Source: Spirodela intermedia (taxonomy: Eukaryota; Streptophyta; Magnoliopsida; Alismatales; Araceae). Taken from it: a stretch of 64,000 bases of DNA. The stretch is taken from contig LR746264.1 in NCBI GenBank assembly GCA_902729315.2, forward strand, positions 3,914,378 through 3,978,377. Reading direction: 5' to 3'. A model generated the notes under the pieces. The model saw nothing but the letters and a program-made list of their open reading frames with translations. It ran no database searches and had not been told where the DNA came from. Shown one piece after another: positions 27,247 through 36,400 of the stretch (its first letter is position 1; every line of letters starts with the position of its first letter). The translations under genes were made by a program, and so were the position numbers.

Positions 27247-27323
27247 TAAGAAAAGATCTTGCCCAGATGAAACAGCAGCTTTCTAAGATGGTTGATTTCC
27301 TTCCTGAGCGGCAACCATTGTGA
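27247..27323 (+). other. Exon-like segment with acceptor, 24 codons and a stop
   Basis: After a good acceptor (TTTCGTGCAG, ending 27246) the frame from 27249 reads RKDLAQMKQQLSKMV, then DFLPERQPL and TGA (27321-27323). The composition is that of an amphipathic helix and is very unlike the surrounding T-rich sequence. It could be the last coding exon of a separate small gene or of an alternative transcript starting in the 22.9-kb island. I do not recognise the protein and cannot link it to an upstream coding exon with confidence. Confidence 0.35.
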
Positions 27324-27702
27324 CTCCTGAAGTGTAATCCCAAGCAACATTTCATTGTACTTAATGCCACTTCACAGTAAACTTTACCTTTAGGAAGGAA
27401 TACTTTTTGTGCACGTTCTAAGGATTTTATCAGTGCCTTATATAATTGGAAAAACCTGGAAATTAATTCCCCATCGTATGAAAGCCTTCCTTTTGTTGCG
27501 TCCATTGTTGGTTATTGTCAGAGTAGTTGTGACCTCCTTTTCTTCTTCCCTTCCTAGTGGAAAGTATCTCCTTTTTGTTCTAGAAGAATAGGCTTCTCAT
27601 ATTTCATGCTGCTGCTATTTTTTTGAAAAGTAAAGGCTTTTCTGTCCAGTTCTCTCCTGACAATTCTCAATAAAACAGGTTTGGTCCATCGATATATTCA
27701 GC

Positions 27703-29585
27703 ATGGAAGGGGTGAGTGACACTGAACCACTTGCTCTAGAAGCAGCACCGACCTCCAGGCGCAGGAGAAAGAGATCACTAGTTTGGGAGCATTTCACCAT
27801 CGAGACTGTATCTGATGGATGCACAAAGGCACTGTGCAAACAGTGCAACCAGAGCTTTGCCTACAGCACTGGTAAGAAGATAGCTGGAACCAGCCACCTG
27901 AAGCGCCACATCACTGTTGGTTCTTGCTCAAAACTCCGGCAAGAAAAAAGGCAACTTGCTTTAACGTCAGGTTCAAAAACTGATGGTAACAGCACTGATC
28001 CGCCCAAAAGACGCTACAGGTGGCGCACCAGCTTGAACTTTGACCAGGATCGTAGCTGTATGGATCTTGCAAAGATGATCATCATGCAAGAGTACCCACT
28101 CCACATGGTTGAACACACTGCATTCAAAACCTTTATTCAGGGCCTCCAGCCTCAGTTTAAGATGCCCAATCATGAAGCCATTGAGAAGGAGATCTTGGGG
28201 ATTTACAATAAGGAGAAACAGAGCCTCACCCAGCTCTTTGGCACGATCCCTGGGCGAGTCTGCCTCAGCATTGGGTTGTGGACAACCAGTCAGACCTTAG
28301 GGTATGTGAGTGTGACCGGGCACTTCATTGACAATGATTGGAAGTTGCATAGTCGTGTGCTCAACTTCAGCATGGTTTCCTCACCTCATTCGGAAAATGC
28401 TCTTAGTGATGTCATTGGGCTCTGTCTCTCGGACTGGAACATCAAGAGCAAACTGTTCACTATTACCTTGGACAACAATTGCTCTTCACATGACATCTAC
28501 AGTGCTAACTTGAGGGACCACCTGTCAAACAAGAACACATTGACCCTGAAAGGTCAGCTCTTTGTTGTTCGTTGCTATGCCCACTTGTTAAACGTTGCTG
28601 CCCAGGATGTGATCGCATCGATCCATGGGATCATCTACAACATTCGGGAGAGCCTTAAGTATGTAAAGGCTTCTCTGGTTCGTGAGGAGAGGTTTGCAGA
28701 GATTGTTCAGCAGCTGGAGATACCATGCACAAGGCCCCTGTCCTTGGACGTCCAGTCTCACTGGGACACAACCTACCTTATGCTGGCCGGTGCCCTGGAA
28801 TTCAGGCATGCATTCGCCTATTTGGAGACTTGTGATCCCCATTACAATGAAGCTCCCTCCCCAGATGACTGGAAGAAGGTGGACACTGTCTGCACATACC
28901 TTAAACTTCTCTATGACTCTGCAAATGTGATCATGGGGGCGGCAGATCCGACAGCGAATATGTATTTCCATGAAGCATGGAAGATCCATTTGGAGCTCGC
29001 CAATGCAGCGGTTGGTGAGGACGGCACGGTCTGCAGCGTTGCTAAGGAGATGCACGAGAAGTTTGACAAGTACTGGAAAGATTGCAGCCTCGTTCTGGCC
29101 ATCGCTGTGGTTATGGATCCTCGCTTTAAGATGAAATTCGTGGAGTTTGCCTTCTCCAAGCTCTACGGTGAAGATGCTGGCAGGTACATCAAGGTGGTGG
29201 ATGATGGCATACATGCCCTGTTTGATGAATACATCACCCACCCGATTTCATTGGTGCCAGTTTATGAAGACCACCAGAGGGACCTAGACAATGGTGTTGC
29301 CACCCCAGTGGGAAGTCCTGCTGACATGGCCATGACTGATGATCCAATGGACACCCAACCAGCCCCGGGTGATGCTCTAACGAACGGCAATGGACAGGCT
29401 GCTGAGGACACCAACACTGCTGCTGCTGCTGCTGCTCCTGATGATGCTGCTCCTGTCGCTTCTTCTGATGAAGCTGCTCCTGTTGCTTCCGCTTCTGATG
29501 ATGCTGAGGTTGCTGTTGATGCTGCTGCTGAGGATTCTGCTGCTGCTGCTGCTGCCATTGACGATGCTGCTGCTGCGATGGATGA

Positions 29586-29617
<32 letters not shown>

Positions 29618-30144
29618 TGGATGATGCTGCTGCCGCTATGGATGCCACTCCTGCCACCGTTGAGGATGCTGTCATCGATGAAGGTGTCACCATTGATAAT
29701 GCCATTGTGGACGCCAGTGCAGGCACTGCTGACAGTGGCGAGCAGCAGGAGCACGCCCTGCCTACCGGTGACAGGCTGGTGGATTTCGACATCTACATCT
29801 CTGAAATCTCTGTGACGCAGCAAACCAAGTCTGAGCTGGAGCAGTACCTGGAGGAAGCCCTGATGCCCCGCATACAAGGATTTGATATCCTGAACTGGTG
29901 GAGGCTGAACAGCCTCAAGTACCCTGTGCTCTCGAGGATGGCCCAGGACGTGTTGGCCATCCCCATGCTGACGATGCCGACGAGCTCCATTTTCAACACC
30001 GGAAGTGGGAGCAGGCTGCTGGACGAGTACCGGAGTTCCTTGCTGCCTGAGACAGTGGAGGCCCTTTTCTGTTCCAGGGACTGGCTCCAGTACGCGCCCA
30101 TGTCTGAGGCACCCTCTACAGCTGTTGTGAAGTTAGAATTATAG
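27703..30144 (+). CDS. BED zinc-finger, hAT transposase-derived protein (DAYSLEEPER/RICESLEEPER type)
   Basis: A single uninterrupted frame of 813 codons. A basic patch (SRRRRKR) precedes a BED finger with C45, C48, H65 and H69 (CKQC...HLKRH). The hAT core follows: SIGLWTT, ITLDNNCSSHD, the C-x-x-H block CYAHLLNVAAQDV, and DVQSHWDTTYLML. The C-terminal hAT dimerisation domain is clear (LNWWRLNSLKYPVLSRMA, LLPETVEALFCSRDW). Members of this family are domesticated transposases that bind DNA and act as nuclear regulators needed for normal growth. The usual length is near 700 residues; the excess is an Ala/Asp-rich insert at about residues 564-672. No terminal inverted repeats were seen and the frame is intact, which fits domestication. 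Loss of catalysis is inferred from the family, not shown here. Confidence 0.9.
29409..29690 (+). repeat. Coding GCT/GAT trinucleotide-rich tract (Ala/Asp insert)
   Basis: Runs of GCTGCTGCT broken by GATGAT encode repeated modules such as AAAAA-PDDAAPVAS, AMDDAAAA and VAMDDAAAAMDA between the transposase core and the dimerisation domain. The pattern suggests replication slippage of a short Ala-Ala-Asp module. It is probably a flexible acidic linker. Confidence 0.92.
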
Positions 30145-31564
30145 ATGATCTGGAGGGGCGACGCCTTAGCTTTAGCTTAGAGAGGGGATCAGGTGAGTTT
30201 AGACGATGAAGAATGTATCTTTGTAGTTTTCTGTGTTGGGTCTTACTTATTAACATTTATCTTTCTAAGAACAGACTTGCGTTGTATCATTTGCGTTGGA
30301 TGGTGAGATTCTATCTTCGATTTTGATTTATTCACTTTTTATTTTTTGGGTCGGAATATATAAATGCTGATATCATAATGAATGCATGCTTATGATGTAT
30401 TATAAATGAGGACATAAAAGGATTTGGAGATGATGAGAAGTCATTCTGGGCAAGCAGAAGGCTCTTCTTATCTGATTGAAATTCTTGCTTTCATCTGCGG
30501 GTACTAGGATCTGACTTGAGAAATGGTTAACCACGCCTTGTTCTAGGGTTCAAATTTATTGGACTCGTAGTTCCATAGCATTCTCTACCATGGGCTTATC
30601 TATTTCAATTTTTAGTATGATACTTTCAAGGATAAGTTAAGTGAGCTAGGTTCTGCTGTCTACCATTTTCATCGAATAACAAATTAACACAACCAATCTG
30701 CATTTGTGCTGAATGTAACTTACATAACTGGCTTAGCCATTCATTTTATTTGAGCTTACCAATGATTTTGATAGTTTGGTTACGTCAGATGAACTCAACA
30801 AAGCCTATTTTAGTTAAGTGGGTAGAAGATTACCTGCACATAGATGAAGAACTTGTTCTATTCTTCTTGCTCTTGATAATTATTTCTATGGTGTTTAGAA
30901 AACTTGCTCTAATGATAAGAATCATTGTTTCATATTTATTGTAAAATAAGAAATTTATGTTACATTGTATAGGTCTAGTTGAGATTTCACTCATTCTTAT
31001 TAGGGAGAGTAGATAAATGACTAAGTTCATCTCTACCCTAGTTATATTTGTTTCTAAATTTCACTTTGGTCTAAACTTTATTGTCTATGGAGGTCATCTA
31101 GTGCATATCTATACTATGTACATTGTAGAAGGATAATTATTATAAATTTCAATTATTAAAATAAGACATCTTATATGGACTTCAGTGGAAGTGATGCTCA
31201 CAATGCAAAGTAAGGTAGAATAACTCACAACTCACAACAAGAGCATCTACGTAAGGATTTATACGTGAATTAGAGGTTTAGCCTCTTATGTCCACGTGTA
31301 ATGATGAAAACTTTACAATATATGAAACGTAATATAAGATAATTACTCCTCAAGAACCTAAAGAGCAATTCTCTAATCTTGACCCTTTCGAGATCCTAAA
31401 CTAACTTTGACCCAAGAAATCTTTCTTGGAAGCTCTGTCCCAAACACTCTCTTTCTATGGTGGAACAAAAGTAGAATAAAATATGACAACAAAAACCTCA
31501 AGAAGTATGTCAAATAGTTTCACTTTCTTCTCTGCCTGAACTGTTTCATGTTGTCTAAGATTTT
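30145..31564. other. 3' flank of the BED/hAT gene and spacer to the CNL cluster
   Basis: The first 150 to 250 bases are probably the 3' UTR. The remainder is AT-rich with no frame longer than 70 codons, no domain and no repeat that I could see. Confidence 0.55.
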
Positions 31565-32372
31565 CTAGTTAAAATGAAACAATTTTTTGACTGTTGAATG
31601 ATGTACGTCATGATTAATTCGAAGGTGAGTCTGTTTTTTAATCTCTGAGGAAAATACAACAAATTTGTTGTAGAAGAGACATCTCAGACTTGAAAGATTT
31701 GATATACCATCTGAGAGGTAATTATTGTATGTCTTATAAATACCAAGATAACGCAAGCGTTTCAAGGAGCAAATCGTGTCAGGCAAAATCTTGATGCGAG
31801 TAAAATTCAAGTTTAGTGTTTCCAGGAGATGTAAGCTCCCCAAGGCTTTAGGCAGCTTAGTGATTGGGTTTCTATGAAGATTAAGATAACGTAGCAGTTT
31901 CAGATCACTAATGCAGTCTGGCAGATTCTCTAGTCCATTATCACTCGTATCAAGAACTCTTAGCCACTTCATTCTGCTGCATAAATCATTCAAATAACAC
32001 GATTCCAGACTTCTCTTGAGAAATAATAGACATCGAATTTTTGGTTTCCGCCAAACATGCTTCTGGGGATGATTTTCAGTGGAAATGATTGAGAAATGAA
32101 GAACAGTGCCCTTTTGATTGCCGTAAAACCTACCATTCTCCACATTCCCCCATTCACCCAGTGAAAGATCTCTCGCTAGATCATGGATCAAGTCATGCAT
32201 CATTAACCACTTGAATGTTCCACCAAATTCAAACTGTTCAAATAAAGACCTTGATACCAGCTTATTTATATACTCCTTACCAATGTCTTTTAGTTGTTTT
32301 TTCCCTCTTTTCATTTGAGTAATATAACCGTGAGCCATCCATATATTGATGAGTTCTTCCTTTTCATACCAA
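31565..32372 (-). pseudogene. CNL fragment C: end of NB-ARC, MHD and first LRRs only
   Basis: The minus-strand frame from about 32372 reads YEKEELINIWMAHGY, then MMHDLIHDLARD, then LRRs (LPDCISDLKLLRYLNLHRN, LHLLETLNLNFTRIKILPD), and stops at 31565. It corresponds to about residues 448-755 of the intact CNL at 33497-39205. Homology ends abruptly upstream in pyrimidine-rich DNA (32373-32470) and downstream near 31575. The P-loop, kinase-2, GLPL and most LRRs are absent. The 257-codon frame has no internal stop, but it lacks any CNL promoter or start, so it is called a truncated duplicate. Confidence 0.88.
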
Positions 32373-33111
32373 TAGCCTTTTCCTCATCTCCCCCACTTTC
32401 TGCAATCCCCGGAACAATCCCCCCCTGTTTCTCCTCCTCCTCCTCCTCCTCCTCCTCCTCCCTCGATAACGAAGACCCCTCAGGGGGAAGCTAAGCCTTT
32501 GCTTTTCTCTGAGGCATTTCTCCAAACGGGTTTCACGGGCTCCTCTTCCGGACTCAGATGTCCGCCTCTTGGAACCGCAACAATCCGATCTTGAAATCTC
32601 TGATTCCTCCGTTTTATGCACGCAGGTTCCATATCAGCGTAGAGTTGACTTCACGTTCGGTGACCGGCTCCCGGCGGTCGCCTGAGGAGACCACGTGGCT
32701 TCGACAATGGAAACGGACACTTCTACGCGGCACTCACAGAGAGCACAACACTCTCGTCTCTCGTCACCCCCACGGTTTCTGGCCTGGAAACGGACACTTT
32801 CACGCGGGACTCTCAAACAGCAGCCCACATCAACGACCTCAACGTCACTCATTCACAAATGCAACTTGTTCAATCCATGAACTTGAATATGAAAGTCATA
32901 GGAACAAAGTGAGTCACAAATCCACAAAAGCACTTGTAGGAACATTGCAACATATGATTCTTCATATTTCAGTACATGAGAAGATACAATGTAAAATAGT
33001 GTAATATATTGTGAAGTAGGAAAATAGTAAAATTCCATATATCCATACATAAGAAATCACGTTCCAAGCTAACGAAATATATCAAGCCAAATATTTTATC
33101 TATTTTATCAT
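32373..33111. other. GC-rich spacer with CTC repeat and an 80-bp internal duplication
   Basis: A (CTC)n run lies at 32430-32463. Near 32706 and 32786 the words TGGAAACGGACACTT and ACGCGG.ACTC recur 80 bases apart. No gene is recognised. This stretch interrupts homology between CNL fragment C and the orphan CNL 3' end at 33112, so it marks a rearrangement boundary. Confidence 0.5.
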
Positions 33112-33260
33112 GAGAAGATTTGGGCGTCCAATGCTGCCGATCTGAAGTATTTTACCATCTCTGCAACCGCATCTCCAATCTTGGGGCAATCGTTGGTCTC
33201 ACGCTCGAGGTCCAGTCGTCCTCATCCTCGTCTGATGGTGCACTTCTCTCGTCTTTTAAT
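33112..33260 (-). pseudogene. Orphan copy of a CNL 3' end
   Basis: This block repeats 33388-33520, which overlaps the last codons and 3' flank of the intact CNL. On the minus strand it encodes an acidic tail (SAPSDEDEDDW) and runs on in the same frame to LEMRLQRW and TAA (33152-33154). No CNL body precedes it; the sequence upstream on the minus strand is the 3' flank of the intact gene. It is best read as the 3' remnant of another tandem CNL copy. Confidence 0.7.
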
Positions 33261-33496
33261 GCACTATAGCTCATGCTACAAGTAGACAGGAAATTATGAA
33301 TGATTGCCTAGGTCTGCAGACCTCGTCCTCAGTCTCTAACCTAGTAAATTGGACTAGAGAACAAAAACTGGATGGGTACCTGGGTAGAAGATTTGGCCAT
33401 CCAATGCTGCCGATCTGAAGTATCTTACCATCTCCGCAGCCTCATCTCCAATCCCGGACCAATCATCGGACTCGCACTCGAAGGCTTGTTGTCCTC

Positions 33497-36400
33497 TTAA
33501 TCCACGTCGTCGTCCTCATCCTCGTCCTCGTCCTCCGTCGGCGCTCTAAAGCGTACCTCTCCTATTTCCAACATCCGGATGTTCACTAATCTTTGACGGT
33601 GTCTTTTGCACCATTCTTCCAATTTTGGACACCCAATGATGGAAAGTTCTTGTAGTGTTGATGGCAGATTTTTATCCTCTGAGATGCAAAGTTGTGGGCT
33701 GTGTTGAAGTATCAACTGTTGCAGAACTTTGAACCTCTCTAGTGGAAGGTAAAGTTTCACGTCGTACCTATTTCTTAATTTTTTTGAGACATCTGATTCA
33801 CATGGTATACGGAAAGAGAAACCCCAAAATGTATCAATTTGAAGCGTTCTTAGTGTTGGTGGCAGCCATTTGACATGTATAAATATAGCAGGCCCAGAGC
33901 AACGAGTAATCCTCAATTCCTCCAAGCTTTCAAGCAAGTCAAGTCGAAAGTAAGACAGGTTAGAACATTCGACAATGTCAAGTTTCTTCAGTGTTGATGG
34001 CAGCCTTCTCACATCAATGGATGCAGCAGGCTCAGAGCATCTAATGATTCTCAATTCTTCTAAGCCTTCGAGCAAGTGAAGTTCGAAGTAATTCAAGTTA
34101 TAGCATTCGATAATCTCAAGCTTTTTCAATGTTGATGGCACCCTTTTAATATCTATGAATCCAACAAAATCAGAGCATCTAATAATTCTGAATGCTTCCA
34201 AGTTTTTGAGCAAGTCAAGTGAAAGACTAGTCAAGTTAGAACATTTGACAACCACAAGCCTTTTCAATGTTGATGACAACCTTCTAACATCTTCTAATAC
34301 AGCAGGTTCAAAGGCTCCAATAATCTTGATTTTCTTCGAGTTTTCAAGTGAGTTATGTGGAAAAGAGGTCAAGTCATTAAACTCCACAATCTCAAGCTTT
34401 TTCAGTGTTGATAGCTCTGTTTCCATATGTCTGAGTCCAGCTAGTGTAGGGCATTTAAAAATCTTTAATTCCTCCAAGCTTTCAAGTAAGCAAAGTGGAA
34501 AGAAAGTCAAGTTATAACATTCAACAATCTCAAGTTTTTGTAGTGTTGGTGGAACCCTTTTCATGCCTTTAAATCCAAGAAAGTTATGACATCTAATAAT
34601 CCTCAATTCCTTCAAGCTTCCAACCAATTCAAGTTTAAGGAAACCAAGGTTATTACATTCGACAATCTCAAGGTTTTCCAATATTGATGGCATTGTTATC
34701 CCATCTATGAATTCATCAGGAGCAAAGCATCTAATAATTTTCAATTCCTTCAAGCTTTCAAGCAAGTGAAGTGAAAAAAAATTCATGTCAAAACATTCGT
34801 CAATCTCAAGCTTTTTCAGAGTGGATGACACCCTTTTCACATCTTTGAATGCATCAAGCCCAGAGCATCTAATAATCTTCAATTCCTCTAAGCTTTCAAG
34901 CAAGCAAACTGGAAAGTAAGTCAGGTCAAAACATTTGTCAATCTCAAGCTTTTTTAGTGTTGATGGCACCCTTTTCACATCTAAGAATGTAGCACAGAAA
35001 GAGCATCTAATAAGCCTCAATTCCTCCAAACTTTCAAACAAGTGAAGTTGAAAATGACCAAGGTTATAAAATTCGACAATCTCAATCTTTCTCAGGGTTG
35101 ACAACTTTGTTCTCACATCTATGAGTCCAGCAAGATCAGAGCATTTAATAATCTTCAATTCCTTCAAGCTTTCAAAGAATTGAAGTTGAAGGTAACCAAA
35201 GTTATAACATTCGACAATCTCAAGGATTTTCAGTGTCGATGACACCCTTTTCACATTTAAAAATTCAGCATGTAAAGAGCACCTACAAATCTTCAGTTCC
35301 TCCAAGCTTTCAAGTAAGTCAAGTTGAAAGTAAGCCAGGTCAGAACATTCGACAATGTCAAATCTTTTCAGTTTTGAAGGCAGCCTTGTCACCTCTATGA
35401 ATGCATCACGAAAAGAGCATCTAGTAATCCTCAATTCCTCCAAGCTCTCAAGTGAGCAAAATGAAAAGTATGTCAAGTTAGAACATTCGACAATATCAAG
35501 CTTTTTCAGTGTTGGCAACACCCTTTTTACATCTATGAATCCAGCATGCGTAGAACATCTTATAACCGTCAATTCCTCTATGTTTTCAAGTAAGTCAAGA
35601 GGAAAGTAAGTCAGGTCAGGACATTCGATAACCTCAAGCTTTTTCAGTGTGGATGATAGCCATTTCACATCTTCAGGTGCAGTAGAACCAGAGCATCTAA
35701 TAATCCTCAATTCCTTGATACTTTCTAATAAGGAAGGTGGAAGGGAAGTCCAGTCAGGATAGTCAATAATCACTAGCACGTCTAATATTGACTGGTCAAT
35801 TTTCATCACTTTTGATGCCGATGGGAGCTGTTGCACATCTAATAGCTCCAATACACACTTCCTGATACTCAAGTATTCCACCTTAGTAAGGTTACCAACA
35901 TGACAAAAGACAGATTTCTGAGAGGACTGGATCAAAAGAAATCTCAATATTGATGATATGCATTTCACGTGTGAGAGTCGATGGCAATTCTTAATGCTTA
36001 AATACTCCAAGGCATGTTGGTTGCCCAGCTGAAGATACCTCATATTCTTGCAACCATCTACCTGAATGAATTTCAGTTTTGATGGTAGTTCTTCCGAAGA
36101 TATGGATGCAAGATTAGTGCACTCAGAGATGACTAAATGTTCTATAGTGCTTAAACTCCATAAAAGAATGGCAGGGGAGTAGTAGAGTCTCTCCCTATTT
36201 TTCATATCATCCACCATGTCATACATGTGGGAAACTACTTTTATCTGCCATATGTTGCTCACACTGTATTTCTCCATATCAGGTAATATCATGCTATCCT
36301 TCTTGAAGATCTTTAATGTCAAACAGTTCTCCACGTATATGTCTTGAAGATTGGAAAGCCAGGTTATTGAGAAGTTCTCTAGAGAGTTACAACCAACAAC

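Larger units (their letters stand above)
22806..27702 (+). promoter_or_regulatory. Presumed promoter, 5' UTR and long leader intron(s) of the BED/hAT gene
   Basis: A GC-rich island from about 22870 to 23200 begins near a telo-box-like ATCTAGGGTTTAGG (22921). It looks like a first, non-coding exon ending at a plausible donor (GCTGGTGAGAAC, about 23168). From 23.2 to 27.66 kb the sequence is T-rich and intron-like. A plausible last acceptor is AAAACAGG near 27680, 25 bases before the ATG. This follows from composition and splice signals only. It also holds tandem duplications (25708-26065, 26335-26609), a hairpin (27116-27142) and an exon-like segment (27247-27323). Confidence 0.45.

Noticed and set aside
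29262-29877. Long minus-strand and alternative plus-strand frames opposite the Ala/Asp insert
   Set aside because: They arise because GCT/GAT repeats have no stops in several frames. They are Ser/Ala, Ser/Ile or Leu homopolymer-like shadows of the BED/hAT coding frame.
31565-32338. The 257-codon CNL frame as a functional small gene
   Set aside because: It begins inside NB-ARC, lacks the P-loop and an upstream CNL promoter, and ends at a homology break, so it is better treated as a truncated duplicate.
34155-34517. Plus-strand frames opposite the CNL LRR array (also 35355-35609, 37796-38047, 47095-47346)
   Set aside because: They are antisense shadows of the CNL frame and repeat with it.
33803-35735. 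Regular repeats considered as a CRISPR-like or satellite array
   Set aside because: The period is 138 bp, there is no spacer structure, and every unit is in frame within a CNL coding sequence of a plant nuclear genome.
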